Assembly: GCF_030164425.1 (NCBI RefSeq)
Contig: NZ_JASNJD010000003.1
Location: 124,001 to 188,000 of the forward strand
DNA length: 64,000 nucleotides
Direction: 5' to 3'
From: Pseudodonghicola flavimaris
GTDB taxonomy: Bacteria > Pseudomonadota > Alphaproteobacteria > Rhodobacterales > Rhodobacteraceae
Each line of letters begins with the position of its first letter. Positions within the stretch are counted from its first letter, which is position 1. Under the pieces are notes generated by a model. That model was given only the letters and a program-made list of their open reading frames with translations. It made no database searches and was not told the DNA's origin. Position numbers and translations under genes: made by a program. This document shows, piece by piece, positions 36,797-44,801 of the stretch.

Positions 36797-37630
36797 ATGA
36801 CCACAGCCCCCCTCACCGACTGGATCGGCCGCCAGGACCAGCATCACGACAGGCTCGATCCGCGGCCCGCGCAGCAACTGCGCTCGATCCTCCCGGGCGA
36901 GGACAGCCTGGCCCCGGGGACGGCGCTGCCGCCGCTCTGGCACTGGGCCTATTTCCCGGATTTCACACCCCTCTCCGCGCTTGGCCGCGACGGCCATCCG
37001 GCGCGCGGCGGCTTCCTGCCGCCGGTGGCACTGCCCCGGCGCATGTGGGCCGGCGGCCGGTTGCAGTTCCCCGGCGACCTGAGGATCGGCGACACGGTCG
37101 AAAAGACCTCCCGCATCCTCGAGGTGCGGGAAAAGACCGGGCGCAGCGGCGCGCTCTGCTTCGTCACGGTGGAGCATCGGTTCACCGTTGCCGGCGATCT
37201 GCGGCTGATCGAGGAACACGATATCGTCTACCGCGCCGATCCCGCCCCCGATGCGCCCACCCCGGTGCCGCCACAGGCAGACCCCGCCCCGATCGAAGAG
37301 GCGATCACCCCCTCCCCGGTGATGCTGTTTCGCTATTCCGCCGCCACCTTCAACGGCCACCGCATCCACTACGATCCCGATTACTGCCGCGATGTCGAAG
37401 GCTATCCGGGGCTGATCTTTCACGGGCCGCTCACCGCCACGCTGCTGGCCGATCTGGCGCGCCGCACCGGCGGACGGCCACTGGCGCGTTTCGACTTCCG
37501 CGCCATCAGCCCGCTCTACGATATCGCCCCCTTCACCCTGCGGGCGGCCCCCGGCGCGGACGGCGCCCGGGTCTGGGCCGCCGGTCCGGACAATGCGCTG
37601 GCGATGACGGCGGTGGCGACCTATCGCTGA
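36797..37630 (+). CDS. MaoC-type acyl-CoA hydratase (mesaconyl-C4-CoA/itaconyl-CoA hydratase-like)
   Basis: The 277-residue protein has a degenerate N-terminal FAS1-like dehydratase half and a C-terminal hot-dog half with VMLFRYSAATFNGHRIHYDPDYCRDVEGYPGLIFHGPLTATLLADL, the MaoC hydratase signature. Proteins of this shape include mesaconyl-C4-CoA hydratase and the itaconyl-CoA hydratase of C5-dicarboxylate metabolism. No CoA-transferase or lyase partner is nearby, so the substrate is uncertain. It overlaps the convergent GMC gene by 10 bases (37621-37630). Confidence 0.8.
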   Translation: MTTAPLTDWIGRQDQHHDRLDPRPAQQLRSILPGEDSLAPGTALPPLWHWAYFPDFTPLSALGRDGHPARGGFLPPVALPRRMWAGGRLQFPGDLRIGDTVEKTSRILEVREKTGRSGALCFVTVEHRFTVAGDLRLIEEHDIVYRADPAPDAPTPVPPQADPAPIEEAITPSPVMLFRYSAATFNGHRIHYDPDYCRDVEGYPGLIFHGPLTATLLADLARRTGGRPLARFDFRAISPLYDIAPFTLRAAPGADGARVWAAGPDNALAMTAVATYR

Positions 37631-39222
37631 GGCGCATGGCCGGCGTGGATCATCTCCGCCGCCTTCTCGGCGATCATGATGGTGGGGGAGTTGGTATTGC
37701 CCGAGACGATCCGCGGCATGATCGAGGCGTCGACCACCCGCAGCCCCTCGACCCCGTTGACGCGGCAGTCCGGCGCCACCACAGCGCGCAGATCGCTGCC
37801 CATCCGCGCGGTGCCGACGGGGTGGAAGATCGTGGTGCCGATCTCTCCGGCGGCGCGGATCAGATCCGCCTCGGTCTCATAGCCGGGGCCAGGGCGGAAT
37901 TCCTCGGGGCGGTATTTTGCCATCGGCTCGGCGCCCATGATCCTGCGGGTCAACTGAATCGCCCGGGCCGCGACGATCTTGTCCGCTTCGGCCGACAGGT
38001 AATTCGGGGCGATCTCCGGCGCCGCCGCCGGATCGGGCGAGGTGATCGCCACATGGCCCCGGCTTTCCGGCCGCAGATGGCAGACCGAGGCGGTCACCGC
38101 CGGGAAATCGTCCAGATCCTGCCCGAAGGCCGGCAGCGACAGCGGCTGCACGTGGTATTCCAGATCGGGGGTATCCACGTCCGGCGACGAATAGGCGAAA
38201 CCGCCCAGCTGGCTTGGCGCCATCGACATCGGGCCAGAGCGGAACAGCGCATATTCCAGCCCGATCTTCGCCTTGCCCCAAAGCGTCGAGGCCAGGGTGT
38301 TCAGCGTCTTCGCCCCGGTCACCCTGTAGGCGCAGCGCAGCTGCAGGTGGTCCTGCAGGTTGCCGCCGACATCGGGGGAATCGTGCAGCACCTCGATCCC
38401 GTGCTTCTGCAGCAACGCCCCCGGCCCGATCCCCGACAGCTGCAGAAGCTGTGGCGAACCGATGGCACCGGCCGACAGGATCACCTCACGCCGGGCCTGC
38501 AGCCGCTCACCGCCAATCAGTTCCACCCCGGTGGCACGACGGCCCTCGAACACCACTTTGGCGCATTGCGCATGCGGCCGCACCGTCAGGTTGGGGCGAT
38601 CCTTGACCGGGCTGAGGAACCCCTTCACGGTGTTCCACCGCCAGCCCGACCGCTGGTTCACCTCGAAGTAATTCACCCCGAAATTGTCGCCGGTGTTGAA
38701 ATCGTCGCGATGCGGGATGCCCACCGCCTCGAAGGCGCGGGCGACATCGTCCAGCACCTCCCAGCGCAGCCGCTGCTTCTCGATCCGCCACTCGCCGCCG
38801 GTGCCATGGCTGGCCGAGCGGCCGGCATAGTGATCCTCGGACTTCATGAAATAGGGCAGCACATCGTCCCAGCCCCAGCCACGGCATCCCAGCTGCTGCC
38901 AGTCGTCGTAATCCCGCGCCTGGCCGCGCAGATAGAGCATGCCGTTGATCGAGGAACAGCCACCCAGCACCTTGCCGCGTGGATAGCCCAGCGACCGGCC
39001 GTTCAGCCCCGGCTCCTCGCGCGTCTTGAAACACCAGTCGGTGCGCGGGTTGCCGATGCAGTAGAGATAGCCGACGGGGATATGGATCCAGTGGTAATTG
39101 TCCCGGCCACCGGCCTCCAGCAGCAGCACCTGCGCCATCGGATCCTCGCTCAGCCGATTGGCCAGAACACATCCCGCGCTGCCGCCGCCCACGATGATGT
39201 AGTCGTATTTCTGGCCATCCAT
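37621..39222 (-). CDS. GMC-family FAD oxidoreductase (choline/alcohol dehydrogenase-like)
   Basis: From the ATG at 39222 (MDGQKYDYIIVGGGSAGCVLANRL) the protein has 533 residues. The FAD dinucleotide motif comes first, then GYPRGKVLGGCSSINGMLYLRGQ, GAIGSPQLLQLSGIGP and the C-terminal FHPVGTARMG and GNTNSPTIMIAE motifs, which hold the catalytic His and Asn. GMC enzymes oxidise alcohols such as choline or polyols. The similarity to BetA is general; no betaine-aldehyde dehydrogenase is adjacent, so choline is not assured. GGGAGGAGAG precedes the start. Confidence 0.87.
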   Translation of the reverse strand: MDGQKYDYIIVGGGSAGCVLANRLSEDPMAQVLLLEAGGRDNYHWIHIPVGYLYCIGNPRTDWCFKTREEPGLNGRSLGYPRGKVLGGCSSINGMLYLRGQARDYDDWQQLGCRGWGWDDVLPYFMKSEDHYAGRSASHGTGGEWRIEKQRLRWEVLDDVARAFEAVGIPHRDDFNTGDNFGVNYFEVNQRSGWRWNTVKGFLSPVKDRPNLTVRPHAQCAKVVFEGRRATGVELIGGERLQARREVILSAGAIGSPQLLQLSGIGPGALLQKHGIEVLHDSPDVGGNLQDHLQLRCAYRVTGAKTLNTLASTLWGKAKIGLEYALFRSGPMSMAPSQLGGFAYSSPDVDTPDLEYHVQPLSLPAFGQDLDDFPAVTASVCHLRPESRGHVAITSPDPAAAPEIAPNYLSAEADKIVAARAIQLTRRIMGAEPMAKYRPEEFRPGPGYETEADLIRAAGEIGTTIFHPVGTARMGSDLRAVVAPDCRVNGVEGLRVVDASIMPRIVSGNTNSPTIMIAEKAAEMIHAGHAPQR

Positions 39223-39388
39223 CTGCAGCTCTCCTCCCGTTGTCCCGGTCGCGATCCTCAACCACAATCGCGGCATGGTCCAGCCCCTTCGCCACGCGTT
39301 TAGCGGTTCCAACCCCTGCGTAACTGCCATATGGTCCCGGCCAGCATCCGATGCTGAATTCTGCCGACCAGGAGCCCGACGTCCGGAC

Positions 39389-40519
39389 ATGTCCCGTTTT
39401 GACGGATATATGCTGCGCCAGCTTCTGGTGTTCTTCGGCTTCTTCCTGCTGGTTCTGGTGGGGGTTCTCTGGATCACCCGGTCGGTCAGCCTGTTCGACA
39501 AGCTGATCGGCGGCGGCCAGTCGGCGATGGTATTTCTGGAATTCACCGCGCTGTCGCTGCCGACACTGATCCGCACGGTGATGCCGATGGCCGCCTTCGG
39601 CGCCGCGGTCTATGCCACCAACCGGCTCAGCCGCGACAGCGAGATGACGGTGATGCTCGCCACCGGGGCAAGCCCGCTGCGGCTGGCGCGCCCGGTGCTC
39701 TATTTCGGCATGGTCACGGCGCTGATGATGGCGGGGCTGACCACCTATCTCAGGCCCGCCTCGATCCAGAAGCTCGGCGTGCGCGAGGCGGAGGTGACCC
39801 GCGACCTGACCGCGCAGTTGCTGAACGAGGGCAGCTTCATGCATCCGGCCCAGGGAGTGACCTTCTACATCGGTCGCATCGACGAGGACGGGACGCTGAA
39901 CGATGTCTTCCTGTCGGACCGCCGCAACCCCGACCAGCCGATCACCTACACCGGTGCCCGCGCCTTTCTGGTCCGCGACGACGCCCGCGTCAGCCTGGTG
40001 ATGGTTCAGGGCATGGCGATGCGCTACGAGGCCGCCACCAACGCGCTCTCGACCACGCTGTTTCAGGATTTCTCCTATGACATCACCTCGCTGGCCACGA
40101 CGCGCGAAAACGGCCGCCGCAACCTGCGCGGCGTCCCCACGACCGAGTTGATGCGAACGGACACCCGTGCCGCGCTGGAGGCCGATCACGGCTACAGCCA
40201 GGGCCAGATCACCGAAGAACTGCACGAGCGCATCGCCTGGGTGCTGATCTGCATCGCGGTGCCGCTGCTGGGCTATGCCACGCTGATGATGGGCGGGTTT
40301 TCCCGTTTCGGGCTCTGGCCGCAGCTTCTGACCGCCTTCGCGCTGCTGCTGGTGATGGAGGGGCTGCGCGGGGCAGCAACCTCCGTCGTGGTCAATCAGC
40401 CGCACTACTGGTGGCTGCTCTATGCCCCCGCCGCCCTGGGGCTGCTGTTGACCAGCATCTTCCTGCGGGCCGCCGGGCGACCGCTGCGCCTGTTCCTCAG
40501 CCGCAGCCGCGCCGCCTGA
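39389..40519 (+). CDS. LptF/LptG-family permease (LptF-like)
   Basis: From the ATG at 39389 (MSRFDGYMLRQLLVFFGFFLLVLVGVLWITRSVSLFD) the protein has 376 residues. It has three membrane segments at each end around a periplasmic beta-jellyroll domain, as in LptF and LptG, the membrane subunits that extract LPS for transport. EELHERIAWVLICIAVPLLGYATLM is a typical conserved region. LptF and LptG are normally adjacent; only one is present here and it is followed by glycosyltransferase and phosphatase genes. It may be the true lptF separated from lptG or a paralogue with another lipid as cargo. Confidence 0.8.
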   Translation: MSRFDGYMLRQLLVFFGFFLLVLVGVLWITRSVSLFDKLIGGGQSAMVFLEFTALSLPTLIRTVMPMAAFGAAVYATNRLSRDSEMTVMLATGASPLRLARPVLYFGMVTALMMAGLTTYLRPASIQKLGVREAEVTRDLTAQLLNEGSFMHPAQGVTFYIGRIDEDGTLNDVFLSDRRNPDQPITYTGARAFLVRDDARVSLVMVQGMAMRYEAATNALSTTLFQDFSYDITSLATTRENGRRNLRGVPTTELMRTDTRAALEADHGYSQGQITEELHERIAWVLICIAVPLLGYATLMMGGFSRFGLWPQLLTAFALLLVMEGLRGAATSVVVNQPHYWWLLYAPAALGLLLTSIFLRAAGRPLRLFLSRSRAA

Positions 40520-40739
40520 ACCACCGCCGCCGCGACCCGGCCCCACCGCCGTTTGAGAGTTGCCAGCGCCCGGCAAATCTGGTTAGACGGTTTCCATTGC
40601 GTTGCGCGGGGCGGTTTTCCCGGCGGGATGCAGAGCCAAATGGCCGTGTTTCCGTGCTGATGTTCAGTGCCGCAGAATTGTCACCTGCGCTAAGTAGGCT
40701 GCGCGGAATCAACGACCACCAGCTAAACTATCTGAGGCC
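40520..40739. other. Gap upstream of the envelope glycosyltransferase operon
   Basis: This 220-bp stretch has no credible gene. It probably carries the promoter for 40740-44801, with a moderately AT-rich end at 40660-40735. Confidence 0.45.
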
Positions 40740-41483
40740 ATGAAGCTCTCAATCGTCATACCCATGTTCAACGAGGCGGAGAACGTCGTTCCGCTGGTGC
40801 GCGAGATCGAGCGCGCCTGCGCCGCCCTGACCGACAAGGAACTTGTCCTGGTCGACGACGGCTCCACCGATGACACCGCCCGCCTGATCCGCGAATTGCA
40901 GGCGCAATACGACTGGCTGCGGCTGATCCAGCATCCCCGGCCCGGCGGCCAGTCCGCGGCGGTGCACAGCGGTGTGCTCTGCGCCCGGGGCGAGATCGTC
41001 TGCACGCTGGATGGCGACATGCAGAACCCGCCGGCCGAGATCCCCAAGATGGTGGCGCCGCTGATGGCCGCCGATGCCCCCGCCGATCTGGCCCTGGTCG
41101 CCGGCCAGCGGGTGCAGCGGCAGGACACCTGGTCCAAGCGCATGGCCTCGAAACTGGCCAACCGGCTGCGCGCCTGGATGCTGAACGACCACACCCGCGA
41201 CACCGGTTGCGGGCTCAAGGCGTTCCGCCGCGACGCGTTTCTGCGCCTGCCCTTCTTCAACCACATGCACCGCTATCTGCCGGCGCTTTTCGCACGCGAC
41301 GGCTGGCAGGTGGCCCATGTGGACGTCGCCCACCGCAGCCGCGGCGGCGGCAGTTCCAAATACAACAACCTGCAGCGCGCGCTGGTGGGGATCTACGATC
41401 TCTTCGGGGTGGCCTGGCTGATCCGCCGGGCCAAGACCGTGCGGCCGCAGGAAGCCCCCCGTACGACGGAGGAGCCGTCATGA
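40740..41483 (+). CDS. Family 2 glycosyltransferase (polyprenyl-phosphate glycosyltransferase, DPM1/ArnC-like)
   Basis: The 247-residue protein is a GT2 enzyme: LSIVIPMFNEAENVVPLVREIE, the nucleotide motif ELVLVDDGSTDDT, the metal/acceptor DLALVAGQRVQRQD region and the DGDMQNPP motif. The C-terminal RSRGGGSSKYNNLQRALVGIYDLF is found in dolichol/undecaprenyl-phosphate glycosyltransferases. Unlike ArnC it has no C-terminal transmembrane pair. It should load a sugar onto undecaprenyl phosphate for the ArnT-like transferases nearby. It overlaps the next gene by 4 bases (ATGA). Confidence 0.87.
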   Translation: MKLSIVIPMFNEAENVVPLVREIERACAALTDKELVLVDDGSTDDTARLIRELQAQYDWLRLIQHPRPGGQSAAVHSGVLCARGEIVCTLDGDMQNPPAEIPKMVAPLMAADAPADLALVAGQRVQRQDTWSKRMASKLANRLRAWMLNDHTRDTGCGLKAFRRDAFLRLPFFNHMHRYLPALFARDGWQVAHVDVAHRSRGGGSSKYNNLQRALVGIYDLFGVAWLIRRAKTVRPQEAPRTTEEPS

Positions 41484-41797
41484 TCGATCAGGCCCTGGCC
41501 TTCTTCAAGGTCGAAACCCAGGCCGAGCTGGTCTGGGTGATCATCGGTCTGGGAGCGCAGATCCTGTTCTCGATGCGCTTCATCATCCAGTGGATCGCCT
41601 CGGAGAAACAACGCCGCTCGGTGGTGCCGGAGCTGTTCTGGTGGTTCTCGATCATCGGCGGGGTGACGCTGCTCGCCTATGCGGTGCACCGGCAGGATCC
41701 CGTCTTCATTCTCGGCCAGTCTCTGGGCGTCGTCATCTACCTACGGAACCTCTGGCTGATCTATGCAGAAAAGCGCAGCGCCCGACAGAGCATCTGA
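41480..41797 (+). CDS. Small membrane protein with an LpxB N-terminal-type (LAB_N) domain
   Basis: The 105-residue protein has about three hydrophobic segments: FFKVETQAELVWVIIGLGAQILFSMRFIIQWIASEKQRRSVVPELFWWFSIIGGVTLLAYAVHRQDPVFILGQSLGVVIYLRNLWLIY. This matches the short LAB_N domain (seen at the N-terminus of some LpxB proteins). Free-standing copies occur with ArnC/RgtE-like transferases, and some are needed for polyprenyl-phosphate sugar synthesis or flipping. It overlaps the GT2 stop and the following transferase by 35 bp (41763-41797). Confidence 0.85.
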   Translation: MIDQALAFFKVETQAELVWVIIGLGAQILFSMRFIIQWIASEKQRRSVVPELFWWFSIIGGVTLLAYAVHRQDPVFILGQSLGVVIYLRNLWLIYAEKRSARQSI

Positions 41798-43229
41798 TCC
41801 GCTGTGGGTCGGGATCGCGGCGGTGGCCGCGCTCACGATCTACCGGGTCGTCCTGCTGGCCTTCTCCACCGCCGAACTCTTCGTCGATGAATCGCAATAC
41901 TGGCAATGGGGACAGGAGCTCGCCTGGGGTTATTACTCCAAGCCGCCGCTGATCGGCTGGGTGCTGCGCGCCTTCACCGAGCTGGGCGGAGACGGCGATT
42001 TCTGGATTCGCCTGCCCGGACCGCTGTTTCAGGCCGCCACCGCCCTGGTGCTGATGGGCGCGGCACGGCAGATCGCCGACCGCCGCGCCGCCGCCATGGT
42101 CGCGGTGATCTATGTCAGCCTGCCGGTGGCGGCGGCCGGATCGCTGCTGGTCTCCACCGATACGATCCTGCTGCCCTTCTTCGCCGGGGCGTTCTGGCTC
42201 TATCTGCGGCTGACCCGCCATCGGTCCGCGCCGGCCGCCGTGGCGCTGGGGCTCTGCCTCGGGGTCGGGATGCTGGCGAAATATGCCGCGATCTACTTCG
42301 TGATCGGCGCCGGCATCGGCGCGGCGCTGGCGCCACAGGCGCGGATCGCCCTGCGCGATGCCGCACTCGCCGCCCTGGCCTTTCTGGCGGTGCTGGCGCC
42401 GAACCTGATCTGGAACCTGCAGAACGATCTGATGACCTTTTCCCACACCGCCGACAATGTCGACTGGGTGAAGCGGCCGGGGGTACACCTGAACCCCGCC
42501 GGCGCGGTCGAGTTCCTGCTGGCGCAATTCGCGGTGATGGGGCCGATCACCTTCGGCGCCTATCTCTGGCTTGCCCCCCGGGCGCTGGCCCGGGCCGACT
42601 GGGCGCCGCGCTGGCTGGTGGCGATGTCGCTGCCGACGCTGCTGCTGGTGACGCTGCAGGCGCTGCTGTCCAAGGCCTATGCCAACTGGGCGGTGACCGC
42701 CTGTCTCGGCCTGCTGCTGCTGGTGGTGCCGGTGCTGTGGCACCGGGCGCGCAGCCTGTTCTGGGTGGCGCTGGCGCTCAACCTCGCGCTCAGCGCCTTC
42801 CTGCCGATCGCCGCCACCCAGGCCGACCGCTGGGCCGTGGGCGATCACCACAGGCTGCTGATGCGCCGCTATATCGGCCAGGGCGAGATGAGCAGCCGCA
42901 TCCTGGAGGAGGCCCGCGCCCGCGGTCTCAGCGCCGTGGTCAGTGACGATCGCCACCTGCTGGCCGATCTGTTCCACAAGGCCAAGGGCAGCGAGATCGC
43001 CATCTACGCCGCCCCGCCCGCCGGCCGGCCGGAAAACTTCTATGCCCAGCGGCACCCCTATCCGGCGACGCGGCAGGACGGGTTCCTCTTCGCCACGCTG
43101 AACGGCGCCAGCGCCTGTGGCAAGACCCTGCCCGATGCCACCTGGCGTCCGGGTCCCGGCATCTATGCCGATGACACGCTCTATCTCTATGTCCGGCACG
43201 CACCCTGCTGGGGAGGGGCTGAGAAGTGA
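41763..43229 (+). CDS. ArnT/GT39-type membrane glycosyltransferase, copy 1
   Basis: The 488-residue protein has about 10 membrane segments. After the first helix comes the GT-C motif FVDESQYWQWGQELAWGYYSKPPLIGWVLRAFTELGGDGDFWIRLPG (acidic pair DE). The C-terminal 110 residues are periplasmic. This is the PMT-2/ArnT-like fold, which moves a sugar from a polyprenyl phosphate onto lipid A, other lipids or proteins. The frame overlaps the LAB_N gene by 35 bp and the next PAP2 gene by 4 (GTGA). A second such enzyme is at 44786-46441. Confidence 0.85.
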   Translation: MQKSAAPDRASDPLWVGIAAVAALTIYRVVLLAFSTAELFVDESQYWQWGQELAWGYYSKPPLIGWVLRAFTELGGDGDFWIRLPGPLFQAATALVLMGAARQIADRRAAAMVAVIYVSLPVAAAGSLLVSTDTILLPFFAGAFWLYLRLTRHRSAPAAVALGLCLGVGMLAKYAAIYFVIGAGIGAALAPQARIALRDAALAALAFLAVLAPNLIWNLQNDLMTFSHTADNVDWVKRPGVHLNPAGAVEFLLAQFAVMGPITFGAYLWLAPRALARADWAPRWLVAMSLPTLLLVTLQALLSKAYANWAVTACLGLLLLVVPVLWHRARSLFWVALALNLALSAFLPIAATQADRWAVGDHHRLLMRRYIGQGEMSSRILEEARARGLSAVVSDDRHLLADLFHKAKGSEIAIYAAPPAGRPENFYAQRHPYPATRQDGFLFATLNGASACGKTLPDATWRPGPGIYADDTLYLYVRHAPCWGGAEK

Positions 43230-44140
43230 CACCGCGCGCGCCCGCTCCCTCCTCCGGCTTTCGTATCGGTCCGGCGCTGATGATCGCCTGGCTTGCCGCC
43301 TGCCTGATCTTCGCCATCCTGCCCGGCATCGATATCGCAGTCTCGCGGCTGTTCTTCGATCCGCAAAGCCAGAGCTTCCCGCTTTCCGACTTGCCGGCGC
43401 TCCAGTTCCTGCGCAAGCTGCTCTGGCAGGGCCTCAACCTGATGCTGCTGGCGGCGGTGGCGCTGACGATCCAGGGAATCTTCACCCGCCACGCCATGCG
43501 CATTCCCACCCGGGTCTGGGCCTTCTGCGCCAGCCTGATGCTGCTGGGGCCTGGCATTCTGGTCAATCTGGTGCTCAAGGCGCATTGGGGCCGGGCGCGC
43601 CCGGCGGATCTGGAGATCTTCGGCGGCACGCTCCGCTTCACCCCGCCGCTGCAGATCTCGGATCAATGCCCCTATAACTGTTCCTTCGTCTCGGGCGAGG
43701 CCGCCTTCCTGACCAGCGGCGCCATCATCATCGGGCTGCTGCTGTGGCATGTGGTGCCCGCCCACCGGCGCCGCAGCCTGGTGATCGCGCTGGCACTGGT
43801 CCTCGTCGCCACCGCCTCGATGCGGGTGATGAAAGGGCGCCATTTCCTCTCCGACGTGGTCTGGTCGATGATCCTGACCGCGACGCTCGCCCACCTGCTG
43901 GCCCGGCTGTTCCGGCTCGCCCCGGAGTTGCCACGGCTCAGTCCGCAGGCATTCCGGAGCGATTTGCGCACGATTTTGCAGATTTTTCGCGGTTTTCGTC
44001 CCGCCGGTGCCGCTGTCGTCACGTCATTGAAATGTTGGGGTCACATCTGTGCCGGCAAGATCAGCCAGATTTCAGCGAGATCCTCACGACATGACGTCCC
44101 CCTCCCACCGGAGCCTCCTGACAGACCCCGCAAATCCTGA
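43226..44140 (+). CDS. PAP2-family phosphatase, copy 1 (LpxE/LpxF-like)
   Basis: The 304-residue protein begins with GTG and has about six membrane helices. Its PAP2 motifs are KAHWGRARP (K-x6-R-P), CSFVSGEAAF (VSGE replaces PSGH) and MRVMKGRHFLSD (R-x5-H-x3-D, with Met in place of Ser). The nucleophile-side His and Asp are kept, but the PSGH histidine is Glu. Such enzymes remove phosphate from lipids; LpxE and LpxF do so on lipid A. It overlaps the preceding transferase by 4 bases and the next PAP2 gene by 50. Confidence 0.82.
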   Translation: MTPRAPAPSSGFRIGPALMIAWLAACLIFAILPGIDIAVSRLFFDPQSQSFPLSDLPALQFLRKLLWQGLNLMLLAAVALTIQGIFTRHAMRIPTRVWAFCASLMLLGPGILVNLVLKAHWGRARPADLEIFGGTLRFTPPLQISDQCPYNCSFVSGEAAFLTSGAIIIGLLLWHVVPAHRRRSLVIALALVLVATASMRVMKGRHFLSDVVWSMILTATLAHLLARLFRLAPELPRLSPQAFRSDLRTILQIFRGFRPAGAAVVTSLKCWGHICAGKISQISARSSRHDVPLPPEPPDRPRKS

Positions 44141-44801
44141 CACCCTTTTCGCCGGCCGCCCCTGGCTGCGCCGGGTGATGCGCCGCTTCGGCGTCTACAT
44201 CATGATGGCAATCGTGATGGTCGCTTTCGGCCTGTCCGATCGCAAGCTGGAGCATATCGGCGACAACGTGCAGATCGCGGTGCCGCTGGCGGGGTTGGCC
44301 TGTGCCGCTGCAACCGGCGACGGGGTGCGGTATTTCGGCCGTTTCCTGTTGCTGTCGAGCACCTACAACACCTCGAAACGCCTGCTGGGCGAGGCTCCGA
44401 TCAACATCCGCCCCAACGGCGGCACCGCCGGTTTCCCCTCCGGGCACACCGCGGCCACGGTGTTCGGCGCCTCCTGGCTGGTCAACAGCTGCCTGACGGA
44501 AAACCGTGTCGCCAAGGGGATCGCGATCCTGTCGGCGGGCTTCGTCGGCGGATCGCGCATCGCCGTGGGCGCCCATAATATCTGGCAGGTGCTGGCCGGG
44601 GCCGTCCTTGGCTGGATGGTGCAATGCCTGGCGCTTGTCTGGTTCGACCGGCTGTTCAGCCGCGGTCTGGCGGGCGCCGGCCGGCTGATCCGGCTCGGCG
44701 CGCAGACGCTCTATCGGGCGCTGCGCCAGGGCCTGGCCCAGATCGATCCGGCAACGCGCCAGCGGGTCCGCCAGCCGGTCCCGGTTCAGCGGAACAGATA
44801 A
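44091..44801 (+). CDS. PAP2-family phosphatase, copy 2 (LpxE/LpxF-like)
   Basis: The 236-residue protein has about five or six membrane helices. The PAP2 motifs are GFPSGHTAA (intact PSGH) and SRIAVGAHNIWQ (S-R-x5-H-x3 with Gln instead of the final Asp). The first motif is irregular (the Lys lies ten residues from RP in KRLLGEAPINIRP). Two different PAP2 enzymes in one operon fit dephosphorylation at two different positions, such as lipid A 1 and 4'. The start overlaps the end of copy 1 by 50 bp, and the end overlaps the convergent ArnT-like gene by 16. Confidence 0.82.
   Translation: MTSPSHRSLLTDPANPDTLFAGRPWLRRVMRRFGVYIMMAIVMVAFGLSDRKLEHIGDNVQIAVPLAGLACAAATGDGVRYFGRFLLLSSTYNTSKRLLGEAPINIRPNGGTAGFPSGHTAATVFGASWLVNSCLTENRVAKGIAILSAGFVGGSRIAVGAHNIWQVLAGAVLGWMVQCLALVWFDRLFSRGLAGAGRLIRLGAQTLYRALRQGLAQIDPATRQRVRQPVPVQRNR

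Noticed and set aside
37621-39222. Choline dehydrogenase betA
   Set aside because: The GMC signature fits, but there is no betB, betI or choline transporter nearby and the family is broad.
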